From contig OY743174.1 in assembly GCA_963555705.1 (NCBI GenBank), forward strand, positions 55,078,234-55,142,233: a stretch of DNA of 64,000 nucleotides. The letters are read 5' to 3'. Of the stretch, positions 38,701 through 50,057 are shown in pieces; positions within the stretch are counted from its first letter, which is position 1; the number at the start of each line of letters is the position of its first letter. The translations under genes were made by a program, and so were the position numbers. The notes under the pieces are model-generated. The model did not search any database. It saw nothing but the letters and a program-made list of their open reading frames with translations, and was not told where the DNA came from. This DNA comes from Ligustrum vulgare (Eukaryota > Streptophyta > Magnoliopsida > Lamiales > Oleaceae).

Positions 38701-39380
38701 CTGGTGACCTTTTATGCATGGCCGCAAGAAGGAACGATTTGACAGTGATGAAAGAACACCTAAAACACGGATTACACGTCGACTCAAAGGATCGCCATGG
38801 ATTGACTGCTATCCAAGTTGCGATTGCAGAAAACCACATTGACATGGTGAGACTTCTTCTGATGAATGGGGCTGAGGCCAATGATGATACAGTTAAAAAC
38901 AAGATTCCGTCAGTAAATTTGAACGAAATACTGCAAAAGCGTGAGGTAGGACACCGTATATCAATGCCTGATGCAATAAATGAAGATATTATTCTTAGAA
39001 GGCACGAAAATGAGCAGGAGCGCGATGGAGAAAGTTTTCAGGGACTGTGTGTTCCTAGAGTTAGCATATATAAAGGCCACCCCGTGGCACGTAGAGAATC
39101 ACATTGCACTGAGCCAGGGAGGTTGATTAGATTGCCAAATTCCCTTGTAGAGCTCAAGAACATTGCAGGTGCTTACTCTATTTCAATTGAGTTAGTTAGA
39201 AAAGAAATCAGAAGATTCTTTGAATTGACATTTTTATTGTTTCTGGCAGGTAACAAGTTTGGGTTTGATGCTACAGAAGCGTTGGTGGTTGATGGTGGAG
39301 GAGCAGAAATTGACTCTATTGAAGTGATAAGAGATAATGACAAACTGTTTATAGTTGAAGATCCAAAGTATATTATGTAA
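29772..39380 (+). CDS. AKT2: Shaker-family K+ channel, AKT2/3 type, 11 exons
   Basis: Plasma-membrane voltage-gated K+ channel; AKT2 channels work in phloem K+ loading and retrieval. Exons: 29772-30019, 30106-30324, 35541-35699, 36370-36427, 36592-36909, 37007-37246, 37341-37658, 37755-37934, 38414-38489, 38599-39168, 39250-39380, giving 838 residues (Arabidopsis AKT2 802). The start is ATG in [10 protein letters not shown]; a six-codon upstream ORF begins at 29716. The N-terminal motif [12 protein letters not shown] is followed by S1-S3, an arginine-rich S4 ([15 protein letters not shown]), the pore TVGYGD, a C-linker, a cyclic-nucleotide-binding-like domain (exon 7), ankyrin repeats (exons 8-10) and a C-terminal KHA domain. 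Lys204 matches the AKT2 S4 lysine and Ser337 a regulatory serine, but the other regulatory serine is Asn217. Intron 2 is 5.2 kb and full of transposons. Confidence 0.96.
31302..31473. mobile_element. Tourist-like MITE (172 bp), AKT2 intron 2
   Basis: The inverted repeats GCCCTTGTTTGAT and ATCAAACAAGGGC are near-perfect, with TAA target duplications at 31299-31301 and 31474-31476. Same family as the UGGT copy at 14585-14748. Confidence 0.9.
31493..31786. mobile_element. Stowaway-like (Tc1/mariner) MITE, AKT2 intron 2
   Basis: Ends CTTCATCCGTCCCATAAAG and GGGACGGAGGGAG match the Stowaway signature CTCCCTCCGTCCC, with TA on each side. The right terminus is partly duplicated: GAACTATCTTTTTGAGACGG is followed by GAACTATCTTTGTGGGACGG. 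Confidence 0.8.
32452..34268 (-). mobile_element. Non-autonomous Helitron (1.8 kb) in AKT2 intron 2
   Basis: On the minus strand the element starts TCCTAACTATTATAAAAGAG, close to the usual plant Helitron 5' end, and ends ...GCACCACTAG after a CCCGTGCAATGCA-containing subterminal region. It lies between A and T with no target duplication, as expected for Helitrons. There is no Rep/helicase. The 5' terminus is duplicated in tandem (34177-34268). It carries a gene fragment at 33099-33293. Confidence 0.82.
33099..33293 (-). pseudogene. Captured GH3 beta-glucosidase/exo-glucanase fragment
   Basis: The minus strand reads [20 protein letters not shown], then KVPKILV and GWTIEW, which matches the plant GH3 block that normally reads [43 protein letters not shown]. 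A small deletion sits after ILV and a frameshift after WTIEW; continuing in another frame gives QGNDL, like the family. It is a short piece of one gene inside the Helitron and cannot make enzyme. Confidence 0.82.
34682..34825. repeat. Foldback element in AKT2 intron 2
   Basis: Arms of about 36 bp, 34682-34717 and 34790-34825, are imperfect inverted repeats; the left contains CACCGTGGACAACATAAG and the right CTTATGTTGCCCACGGTAAG. The centre is about 72 bp. Probably a MITE; no clear target duplication was found. Confidence 0.65.
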
Positions 39381-40628
39381 TAAAACCTACACGAAACAGA
39401 CAATAGTCATACGTTGGTAACTAACTATGCAACCTAGATTGCACACACTCTGACGACGAAGCCAGCATGTTGGACGCTCTTAGACACGAAGCTGAGGGTT
39501 GTCCTTGTGGGGCTTGGAACCCCAGTACTCTAAGAATACACGTATTTTTTCTTTTAATTTTTTTTAAAATAATATATTTTGTATCAACTTTTTGGGTATT
39601 TTAATATGGGACTAAAATTGTGTGGCTCCGTCCACACTCTATGCTTCGAAATGAAATAGGAAGGGAAGTAACGTCAGCGATTAAAGAAAAATGATAAATT
39701 TAACTTGTAAGTTTGTTTTTATTTGACAGTCTCATTTTGATGCAATAAATATACATTGTCTTGTTGTATATTAGCTATAATAATAATAATTTTAAAATTT
39801 TAAAAATTAATTTGCGAACTTGAATTGTCCCAACTTCTTGAAAAAAATCATCATTATCGTTTTCTATGCAACCCTGTATGCAACTATAATCAAAATTTTG
39901 CCTTGTGGTATTATGGATTTATATTAATCACAAGAAATGTTATTTTGCCCACATACCATCCGGCGAGCGGGTGTTGATTGAATATAAGTGCGGCCCTGCT
40001 GACAGGAGGTGGGTGATGTTTTGGAGGTATGAGTAGACAAGTGGGTATGTTATTTTGTCCAATTGGTAAAATAACATTTCTAATCTCAATCGTATGTTTC
40101 AGGACCGCTCTATTGTTCACGGTGGACAACGGAGCAATTTCGTTGTATGCTTTGGGTTCAATTAGTAACAACGTTCTAATTGTATTTTCAAGTCTTTGGC
40201 AGAAAATAAATAATAATAATAATAAAATCTTTTATATGACAACAATGAACCCGCTAAACCGTGGCAAACAATATAGGTAGGGTTACGATCAAAAAAAAAA
40301 AACACACACACAATATAGGTAGGGTCTTAACTCTCCCTGCAAAATAGTAAATAAACCAAATAAAATTTAATCAAGTACCAAAGATCGTCAAAAATTTCTG
40401 TAGATGTTGAGTTAAAAGGATTCATGCCAAGCATCTTAGTGGCTAATCTGCATCCACCAACTCATGCATAAGAAGTTATGAACCGGGCGACTGTAAATGA
40501 GATGTAGAATTATGGAACTCCCATTTAAAAAAAAAAGGGGGGGAATTCAAGTTATTTCTGGATCTGAAACTATTAGAGGTCCAAAATTTTGGGAACACTA
40601 TGACGAAAACGCGGTGGAAGGTTTGGAG
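39381..40628. other. AKT2 3' flank, no gene seen
   Basis: Probable 3' UTR, then AT-rich sequence. A small repeat (ACACAATATAGGTAGGGT, twice near 40265-40325) flanks an A/CA-rich stretch. Short reading frames here show no recognisable protein. Confidence 0.6.
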
Positions 40629-41793
40629 TACTACAAGAAATCGGACCTGTCGTCGCTGAAAGCTTAAAAATCGTCGCTATAGATCAATAGCGACAACATT
40701 GTCGTCGCTAAATGTAACACCTCAAGTTCAAAAATCTTAAACCTAGGCGTGTTAACTTTTCTTTACTTAAATGCGGAAAAGAAATCATTTAAAACCTCAA
40801 CATTTTCATTTTCTATTATGAAATTTTACAAAAGTTTCGATAGAGTCTCCTCTATAAACTGGACATAGCCAACCTGTAGAGGGACATCAAAATCATTTTA
40901 AAGTACACATCTCAACTTATTCAGTCCCAAACATCATCCAAACCATTACAATAAGTCTCAAACTCCTCAACAATATAATTCCAAGTAAATAAACTTTTAG
41001 CAAATGTAATAAGAGGTAATTTAACCTCTAATACTACCCATACTTATTTAAAGCAAATTTCAACCAAAAAATTAACAATAATAAATGAATTAAAGAATAA
41101 TTAATGAGAAACTTAAATAAATTCTAATTTAACTTTATTTTCAAAGATTTAGGATATGTATAGCCTGAGTGTGTCACTAAGTGCTTTCCTTGAATCACCT
41201 AAATTTCACCACCTGAAATGTTGGGGAGAGATTGTGGTGAGTTAAAGCTTAGTAAGTAAACGTCCCATATTTTCATAGAAGTTAAATGTAAATGTGGAAT
41301 GTGTAAATGACTGTTCGTCTCTAATAACGAAAAATATTTTATTAATAATTTATTAATTTAACTTGACCTGATCTGACCCATTTTGAACCCGGCCCGAATT
41401 TGAACCCGACCTGAACCTCGAGTATTTATTTTTAATTCATATTCATATGATGATAGTGCTGGCTTGGAGACTCGAACTCTTGACCAAGTAGTTGGGTGAG
41501 TGATGTCCCAACCATTATAGCAAATAAATTCTTGTGTATGTAATAGTTAACTTTAACGAATCACATTTTAATAATAATAGTATATAAACATTTGTTCCAA
41601 CACATTGACTTTAATATTATTTTTATAAATATCGAAATGCATTAAAAAAAAAATCGAACCTATAGAGACGACATAGTCGTTATAGGGTCGGGTATTTGAG
41701 ACGACAAAAATGTCGTCGCAATAGCCTTGGTATTAGCAACGACTAATTTTGTCGTCGCAATTCTCGTCGCTGTTGGTCCGATTTCTTGTAGTG
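40629..41793. mobile_element. Non-autonomous CACTA-like element (1.17 kb)
   Basis: The right end is the reverse complement of CACTACAAGAAATCGGACC, a typical CACTA terminus; the left end is TACTACAAGAAATCGGACC. The ends carry repeated GTCGTCGCT motifs in both orientations (40650-40720 and 41660-41775). I see no 3-bp target duplication (GAG versus AAT) and no transposase. The interior from about 40711 looks like a second repeat that I do not recognise. Confidence 0.75.
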
Positions 41794-42741
41794 AATGTGG
41801 CGTGGGCTTGACCATAGAAGAACTAAAGATTTGAGGGAGGATGAATATGGACTAAGGGTGGTCTCGAGTCGGTCAAGTGTTTATGAGGGAATGAGGGGGA
41901 CTTTATAATCAAAGAATTATTTTATTGTTTTCGAGGTAAAATTGAGGTTAAAAAGTAATTTGAAAAAATATGTGTAGATAAAAAGTGATTTGAAAAAATA
42001 TATTGTTTATAAGTAGGAACGGATTCAAGATCTCGAGTAAGTACAAACGATCATTGAACGTTAATGACCGTAATAAAAATAAAAGTAGGTTTCGTGGTCC
42101 TAAAAGATTAATAATTTTTCATTTCTCATGAACTTGTACAACGAATTTTTTAATCTATAAATAGAATCAGGATTTGAAATTAGTAAGTACTAGTTGTTTA
42201 CCCGTGTGATGTACGAAATATAAAATTTTTAAAGTTTATATAATTTTTTTTTGACTTTTATGTATGTTTTTCTCTGAAAATTTACTCACCTCATCACCTA
42301 TTTTCCTTTTAATATGTTATAATTTTTTATTAACTATATTTTTTAATGTATTGTTTACATATATTTTATTTTTTCTTATTTTTTAAACATTTCAATTTTT
42401 GTCAATATGATGAAATGATTAAGCTTCTGTTTGGTAATAATGTTTGGTTTACAAACTTGTTTATTTTATGATTTTGAGGTAAAAAGTAATGACTGAAAAT
42501 TATTTTTGTAACATGCATATTGAAGAGCATACTCATTTATTGACATATTAGGAAGCTAAATTTCAATAATTTTATTTTTATTTTCAAAATATATTAATTC
42601 AATGTTTTCATTTCTAACTTAACAAATTCATACAACATATATTTATTTATTTATTTTAAAATATATTAATCAAAATTTTCATTTTCAATATAATACATTT
42701 ACATAGATATGATATGACGTTTATTTATGTTCAAATATATT
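41794..42741. repeat. AT-rich repeat unit interrupted by the Gypsy element
   Basis: From about 42200 (TTGACTTTTATGTATG...) this region matches 58200-58690 on the other side of the Gypsy element, with many differences. A MITE left half (GCTTCTGTTTGGTAAT...) starts at about 42422 and is absent from the right-hand copy. No gene is seen. Confidence 0.6.
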
Positions 42742-42929
42742 TGTTACAACCATGTTTGAAATTGCGTTTGACGTGTCACTCATGGGACCCAGTGACCATT
42801 TAAGTAGGCCCACAACTACATGGTTATCACATGGCCGAGGCATTCCGAGGCTCACTCTGTCTACAGCCGAACTATCTCCCCAAATAGAGCCGTCCCATGC
42901 AACCTTAAGGATCGGCAGCTAGGTTAAGC

Positions 42930-43511
42930 TAGAGGTGGTAAACGGGCCGAGCCGCTCGTCGGCTCGGCTCGAGAAAACATGAGCCGAGGGCGACTCGGCT
43001 CGACTCGTCAAACGGACGAGCTCGTGGGCGAGCCAAACAATGTAGTTGAACCACGAGCGGCTCGCCGGCTCGTGTAAAAAAAATTAAACGTCGTTTTTTC
43101 ACGTTGAAAACTAAAAAATAACTAACAAACTTTTTTTTTTACTTATTAAGTTATTAATAATTTATTTAATAGATAACTTATTATTTATTACTTATTAATA
43201 TTATACTTATATTTATACTTATTAGTATTCAAGATTTCAAATATTTTAGCTATCGATTAGATTGTCGACTAAATAAACTTAAGACGATAAGACAAGAGGA
43301 GTGTTTTTAAACGGTAAGAGGGGTTTTTTTTTTAAAAAAAAAAGTGCTAAATGAGCCGAGTTCGGCTCGGCCCTCGAGCTCGAGGCTCGTGGGCCAAGTC
43401 GAGCTCGGCTAGGGTCAAACGAGCCGAGCTTTGCTCGGCTCGTTCGTTTGATGAGTCGAGCATTCTGAGCCATGGGCCGAGCATGCTCGGCTCGGCCCAT
43501 TGCCACCTCTA
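42930..43511. mobile_element. hAT-type MITE inside the 5' LTR (582 bp)
   Basis: The inverted ends TAGAGGTGGTAAACGGGC and CCATTGCCACCTCTA are flanked by a perfect 8-bp duplication GGTTAAGC (42922-42929 and 43512-43519). The insertion is absent from the 3' LTR, so it came after the Gypsy element. Subterminal regions are rich in GGCTCGGCTCGAG-like, partly palindromic runs; the centre is AT-rich. Confidence 0.92.
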
Positions 43512-43717
43512 GGTTAAGCAGAAACGTAACTAGCACAGGACGTGTAAGTAAACTGCAATTTGATGGGACGATGCATTTACCGTTGATGTAATGATAGCCA
43601 TAACGCTATAGTAGGCTGTAATGATTATGACCAACTCAATGGTTAACTTGACCAACGGCTGGGAAGAAGCCACGTGTAAAGACTAACACATGTCACGTCA
43701 TTAGTAAATGAATACAA

Positions 43718-43727
43718 CTATAAATAG
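43718..43727 (+). promoter_or_regulatory. LTR TATA box
   Basis: CTATAAATAG, conserved at the matching place in the 3' LTR (57803-57812), is followed about 20-30 bp downstream by GGTTGGTCTCC. Probable start-site-proximal promoter of the Gypsy element. Confidence 0.7.
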
Positions 43728-44007
43728 AACAGGTTGGTCTCCAAGTAAAAGGTTGGTAATTCAATACTCTAACTCAATATTTTACTCTGACTCCCTTTTC
43801 TCTCTTTTATACACTTATATTTCCCGAGTCCAATTCATACTTGCTTGAAATGAGTACTGACTTAAGCATCAGAGTGCAAATGGGAGCTACATCGGCCCTC
43901 TCTACAAGCTGATTGTTTGTCCTAGTGCGCAGGAGATCCACGTGTTCAAGAGGGAGGAGCTGAGACGTGTTGATCCAAGGTCTTACCGGATTTTGTGGTC
44001 AACATTT

Positions 44008-44024
44008 TGGCGCCGTCTGTGGGA
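44008..44024 (+). other. Primer-binding site of the Gypsy element
   Basis: TGGCGCCGTCTGTGGGA starts three bases after the 5' LTR. It resembles the Asp-tRNA-type PBS common in plant Gypsy elements and sets the + orientation. Confidence 0.82.
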
Positions 44025-44326
44025 AGCCATAATTTTATCCACAAAGTCGCGTGATAAAAAGCCATCAAGAGCCTTGCGTAAGGGCAGATAACCTCTTGTA
44101 GAAGAAGGGATAGTCGCAAGGAACCTTGAAAAAGACTTAAAATTTTGAAATATAAGTTTATTCACCTTTAAAAAGGCTTAAAACTTTGAAATATAAGTTT
44201 ATTCATCTTGAAAAAGGCTTAAAACTTTAAAATATAAGTTTATTCGCCTTGAAAAAAGCTTAAAGCTTTGAAATACAAGTTTACCTATCCTTGAAAGAAA
44301 GGACGGGCCAAGAATTGCTATAAATA

Positions 44327-46375
44327 TGAATGAAAGTGATAACGATGTTGACCCTCGAAGAAATAGGGAGGAACAACACAGTGAAGGGAGTGTTCCCTAG
44401 GAACTATGTGAGGGCGCTGACAAGGGGGTAGCCCAACCTAACCCCCCACATCGGAACCGAAATCATCGCATGCTGTGGGATATGACGTTCATGGCAGCCC
44501 AGATGTTGGAAATGCAGAAACAGCAAATAGAACAAATCGCTGCTATGAATGCTTACATGGCTAGAGGGTATGCTGTAAACGAACCAATGATTCCCCCGCA
44601 ATACTCGGAGCCACATTACTCACCATCTAACGCAGCCACTGCATCGTATTATTACCAAGATCCACAAGTATACGCTGAGGTGGATTATGTTCCTTACGAT
44701 GGAGAGGGCCCAGTACGTGTAGCGCCAGAAGAACAAGGTCAGCCGTCTAGTTATCATGGGGATGCCTCACCCTCAAGGTCAGGCAGGGTTTTTAGCTGGA
44801 TATGAGGACTATTCAGGGGCAAACGTGAAGGCCGAACTGAACAAGGTCGGCGTCATGCGGAAGCGCCTAGGAATAGGCGGGAGCGAAGGGCTGAAGAATC
44901 CCTTTCGCGGAGCCAAACGCCTAAAGATAGATGCGATACAGGAGCAGCAGAATTGAGCCCCGCGCATGAGCCTAGAAATAGGCGGGAGAGAAGAGCAGAA
45001 GTAGTTTTCCCGAACACAAGGGGGCCTGCCGACTTTTCAAGGGCCAAATTATGGCCAAGTTTTGCCACCACGAGGGCAGGATTACCTTCAGCCACCCTAT
45101 GACCGATATCATAGCGCGATGAATTCTGACCATGGAGAGAACAGTAAATTACCGTTGTATGAGTTGGATGATGAAGAGGAAATAAGCCCCTTTACGGAGG
45201 GCATTCGAAAATGCCCAGTGCCCCACGACTTTGAAATGCCGGAGATAACGAAGTACTCCGGTAGAGGCGACCCCAACGACCACCTCTTAAACTATCGCGC
45301 CAGTATGGAAATAGCCGGAGCCACTCTGGCGTTAAAGTGCAAAGCCTTTGCTTTAACATTTGAGGGAGGAAATGCAATACGGTGGTATAAAAAGCTCCCT
45401 CCTGACAGCATCCACAGTTGGAGAGATTTGAAGACAGCTTTCAAAAATGGCTTCGTTTCTTCTAGGTCAGGTCAACTCCCACTCCAATGCCTTCAAGATT
45501 TAAGGTAAGGAAGAGAGGAGTCTTTGAAGGGTTACTTGTCCCGGTTCACAGAGGAAATGCATATCCGTGAAAATATCACAGAAGCGGAAATATTTTCTGC
45601 CTTAAAAGGAGGTTTAGACGTGACAGTTATGTTTTGGAGGGATGTCCGAAGCAGGAAACTAAGAGACTACAACGCCCTGGTAGATTTAATCAAGGAGGAA
45701 ATCGTTTCGGAAGAAATGGATAGGGCTAGGGATAATCATCCTCAGGAGAGATACAATACCGGATATACCCATGATGCAGGTCGAAGAAAGGGAGGCAGTA
45801 AAGATCAGTTCGGCAATAAACGCGGCGGTGCCGCACGTCCATTTTCGAGGACTAGATCAAGTTACGCGGCTGAGATCACGAAATTCATCCCCAATTTGCA
45901 CTCCACAGCACCCGTAGTAGAGCCCCCTATTGATCGTGAAAGAATAGGTGGAAACCGAAGCGGAAAACAGCCTATGATTGGGGCCTATTGTGCATACCAC
46001 AGGTATTATAGCCATACAACGGAGGATTGTAGGGAAATTCACATGTTGTCCAACCAAAAGGCAAATGGAAGGAAGGGAGGCGACTTCTCCCCTGACAAAG
46101 GAAAGCCACAAAGGCCAAATAACCAAAGGTTCAATCGAACCGATAAGCGAGCTCCATGGAAAAACCTTGCTAAAGAAAGGATTGATGGTAGTCAAAGGGA
46201 TAGGAGCAGGGACCGGAATAACCCCCTGGCACAAGATAAAAATATAAGAGAACTACCTCTGCTTGCAAATGATCCGTCGATCCGTGAGATTGACACGATA
46301 TTTGGAGGCCCCCACCCAGGTGGTAGTACCAACAACTCCCAAAAAGGGGTACATCAGAGAGGCCAAAGAGCCCGC
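44327..46375 (+). pseudogene. Gypsy gag remnant
   Basis: The reading frame opens at 44327 (MNESDNDVDPRR) but stops within 24 codons, then resumes in other frames. Clear Retrotrans_gag sequence runs 45062-45508 (EITKYSGRGDPNDHLLNYRA, GNAIRWYKKLPPDSI) and continues after a stop from 45524 (LKGYLSRFTEEMHIRENITE). A zinc-knuckle-like stretch CAYHRYYSHTTEDCREI appears near 45991, typical of Tat Gag. Confidence 0.9.
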
Positions 46376-48831
46376 TAACGTGAACTATCACATCCATTCG
46401 CATCCTCCTAGGATGCCCAGGACAGAACCTATCACGTTTACCCTAGATGACGTGATTTTGGTGCATTTTCCGCATAATGATGCGTTAGTAATTCGAGTGG
46501 TGGTGGCTCGGAATGGATTGTCCCGGATGCTGGTGGATGACGGTGCTTCGGTGAATGTAATTTATGGCGTAACTTTTGACAAGATGGGGATTAGTATCCC
46601 ACTCATTCCAGTCCGGAATCCAATAAATGGCTTCACTGGGGATAGTATAACTCCTAGAGGATCCATGACCCTTGTGACGGAAGTAGGGAAGGCTCCAACT
46701 CTCTCTAGGATACCCATGGAGTTCTTAATTGTGGATAAAATCTCCTCATATCATGGTTCAATTGGGAGTCCGAGCCTAATTGACTTAGGGACTGTAACTC
46801 ATACAAAATACATTTGTATGAAATTTCCAACGGAACGTGGCATAGCAACTGTTAGAGGGAGCCAAACTGAATCACGGTTTCGTTACACAAATGCTATCCG
46901 AAAGTTTCAAGACCGAAGTGTAAATATGCTTAGTGATGTGGCAATGGTCGAGGCTGCTCTGGACCCTGAAAGATTGGGTGCAGGGCCCTCCGAGGGTGAA
47001 GATGTCACAATGACACAAGAAGACGATCTGGCAGATCTGGATCCTAGAATGACAAGTGATAATTGCTCCACTCATGCCGAAAGGTTGAAATGCTTTTATG
47101 TCGATCGAAATGAAAACGACCCGATCAAGGAGTTGCAGATTGGACAGGATTCACTGGCTGAATACAAAGATCAACTAAAAAAAATTTGATCGAAAACTTT
47201 GATGTGTTCGCATGGAAACACGATGATATAATTGGAATTGATCCTAAGGTAGCCTGTCACAGACTCCAACTTGACCCAAGAAGTCCTGGGCACAGGAAAA
47301 AGAGGAGGCCGATGAGCTCGGAAAAATATGAGGTCTTGAAAAAGGAGGTGGCAAAGCTATTGAAAAATGGCTTCATCCGAGAATCCCGTTATCCGAAGTG
47401 GGTGTCGAACCCTGTTTTGGTTCCTAAGCAGAGTGGGAAGTTGAGGGTATGTATTGACTTTTCAAATTTGAACCAGGCATGTCCAAAAGACAGTTTCCCA
47501 TTGCCTCGGATTGATCAACTGGTTGATTCTACGACGGGGCATGAAATGCTGAGTTTTATAGATGCATACTCTGGGTACAATCAAATCCCCATGCATAATT
47601 CAGATGAGGAGCACACCTCGTTTATCACTGACAGGCGGCTCTATTGTTATAAAGCTAGGCCATTCGGGTTGAAAAATACAGGGGCCACCTATCAAAGGTT
47701 AGTAAATCATATGTTCTCAAAGCAACTCAAAAGCACCATGGAAGTATATGTGGACGACATGTTGCTCAAAAGTATGGTTGCCTCGGAGCATGTTCACCAC
47801 TTATCAGAGACCTTCAGTATATTGAGGAAATATTGGATAAAGCTTAATCCTGTGAAATGTGCCTTTGGGGTAGCATCTGGGAAGTTTCTTGGATTCATGG
47901 TGAACAGGAGGGGAATTGAGGTCAATCCGGATAAGATCAAAGCTTTACTTGACATGCGCTCTCCACTGACAAATGCTTACCATTTTTTAAGATCTTGAAA
48001 GAAGGAAGACGATTTCAGTGGACACAAGAATGTGAGCGAGCTTTTGTCGAGCTGAAAACATTCTTACGACGGTTCCCCTGTTGTCCAAACCAAAGATTGG
48101 TGAACCACCTTTCTGTATTTAGCCATTTCCAAAGAGGCTGTTAGCTCTGTGTTGGACAAAGAGGAGGATGGAAATCAGCTTCTGGTGTATTACGTAAGTA
48201 AAGTCATGCTAGACGCTGAAACACGATACCCAGACATGGAGAAACTTGCTTTAGCATTGATTACGGGAGCTCGTAAGCTTCGCCCCTACTTTCAATCACA
48301 CTCAATCCAAGTGCTCACAAGTTTTCCTATGAGACAGGTCTTACAAAAACCAGAAGTGTCCAGAAGGTTAAGTGGGCAATAGAAATCAGCCAGTACGACC
48401 TACATTACTTTCCTTGGACAACTGTAAAGGGCCAAAAGTTAGCAGATTTCATAATTGAGTTTACGCACCTGCCTGAGGTCGAGATGATCAAAAACATGGA
48501 TAACAACCTTGAGTGGAAGCTGTTCGTTGATGGGTCCTCCGCAGAAGGAAGATCCGGAGCGGGGGTAATATTGATAAGCCCGGAAGGTTATAAGTTGTAC
48601 AGTGCGATTCACTTCACCTTGAAAGCCTCAAACAATGTCGCGGAATACGAAGCACTCCTAGCTGGAATGAGTCTTGCCATAGCTCTGAAAATCAAGTCAT
48701 TATCAGTAAATAGCGATTCGAAACTTGTTGTAAGCCAAGTTAAAGGGCAGTTCACTGCTAAGGAGCTAGCTATGATTGTGTTAAACAACCAACATGTTTG
48801 TCTAAATGATTCAATACAAGATTGGATATAG
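46263..48831 (+). pseudogene. Gypsy protease, RT, RNase H and aRNH remnant
   Basis: Protease: RMLVDDGASVNVIYG near 46526 (D-D-G-A-S in place of DSGAS). RT: 47186-47998 with FSNLNQACPKDSFPLPRIDQ and the catalytic YVDDMLLKS near 47747. After TNAYHFLRS the frame breaks; the alternative frame reads DKCLPFFKILKEG, showing an internal deletion. RNase H: to 48382 (ETRYPDMEKLALALITGARK). Second, archaeal-type RNase H: 48484-48831 (WKLFVDGSSAEGRSGAGVIL, NNVAEYEALLAGM). It is cut after AKELAMIV by a 3.1-kb insertion and resumes at 51906. Confidence 0.93.
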
Positions 48832-48941
48832 AACATACTAGAGGGACTGAGTTTCTAAAATAGTTTGTCAGCTTGATTACCCGCAGGGATGATAGTGATT
48901 TCCTTGATCAAGTCAGTTAGAAAAACATTAGCCAGTTTAGT

Positions 48942-50057
48942 CAGGGGCGAAGGCAGCCCGGACCAGCGCGGTCCATGGACTGCGCTGAACTTTTGGGCTG
49001 CCCTAGGTTAGCCCGGGTAAAAAATCTTTTTTTTTAAAATTGTAAAACAGATGAACCAGCCCAAACGCATTGTTCTCAGGTTCTGAATCATTGAACCTTT
49101 CTCAAACTCAAACCATCGGTCTCGCTGCCATCTGACCTGTCACTGCCCTCGCCGAGTGCTTGCTCCGACTCCAACCAACGTAACTCGAAACTTCCGCTAC
49201 TGGCCTGGGTCTACTTGCTCCTTCGCAGCTCCGCTAGCACCTAGCACATGACAGTAAGTTTTTTTTTTCGATCTGAAAAAATGGAGATGAAGACAGAAGA
49301 CTGAAGACAATAAGTATTTAATTCATTTTACGGCTTTTGTTCTGCTGGGCGTAATGTGTTCTATTGTTTTATCCAATTGTTATTTGTTGCACATATTTAA
49401 TTGTTAATTGTTGCACAGATTTAACTTCATGCCTATTTTATTTGTGCCCATTTTATGCCTATCTTATACAGTATTTTAAAAAACTCGCTTACACTTATAC
49501 TTAGGCGCACTTAGGCTTGAAGCTTGGCCTCACCGTTTCGTCACGCTTCGCGCTTTCCCGCGCTTCGCTTGAGCATTGCCGTGCTTTTTCGCGCCTAGAT
49601 AAGCTTAAGCTTGATGATAGGCCTCACCGCTTCTTCACGTTTTACGCTTTTTAGAACACTGATCTTATATTGATACTAGTAATTAGTTTTGTGAAAATAA
49701 TATTGATTTGGCATTTGGGGGTATTTTTAATATATTTAATTAGCTTGGTTTTAATTTTCATTATTTGAGATTTGTGATTTGTAATTGGTATTTGTTGAGT
49801 TTGTTTAACTTGAAATTTGTGGTTTTTAGTTTTTGAAGTTTATTTATGAGTTTCTAATTATAACTTGTTTATTGTAGTAGGGAAAAATCATGTCCATCTG
49901 AGATAGATTTTTTAGAAGAAAATGTCCGGTAGAAGGAAATATTGATGAGGAGACTTCAGTTAGAATGGATGTTGATGTTACACAACTTTCCGCTCATCAT
50001 GAAAATAGAATGGATGTTGATCTTGCACAACTTCCCACCGATCTTGGATTAAGAACC
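48942..50057 (+). mobile_element. hAT transposon 5' fragment
   Basis: Starts with the hAT-like terminus CAGGGGCGAAGGCAGCCC. At 49890-50060 a short frame, broken by TGA at codon 4, reads RFFRRKCPVEGNIDEETS and later LAQLPTDLGLRT, resembling the N-terminal part of plant hAT/TTF-zinc-finger transposases. It ends abruptly where the LTR of the next element begins at 50058. Regions around 49490-49660 hold degenerate GCGCTTCGCTTGA-type repeats. Confidence 0.6.

Larger units (their letters stand above)
42742..44004 (+). repeat. 5' LTR of the Gypsy element (1,263 bp, includes a MITE)
   Basis: Matches the right LTR apart from a 582-bp hAT MITE plus its 8-bp duplication, and small indels. A TATA box, CTATAAATAG, lies at 43718-43727, and the LTR ends GATTTTGTGGTCAACA. 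Confidence 0.94.

Noticed and set aside
45857..46234. 125-residue minus-strand frame opposite Gypsy gag
   Set aside because: Shadow of the gag reading frame, which has clear protein similarity on the + strand.
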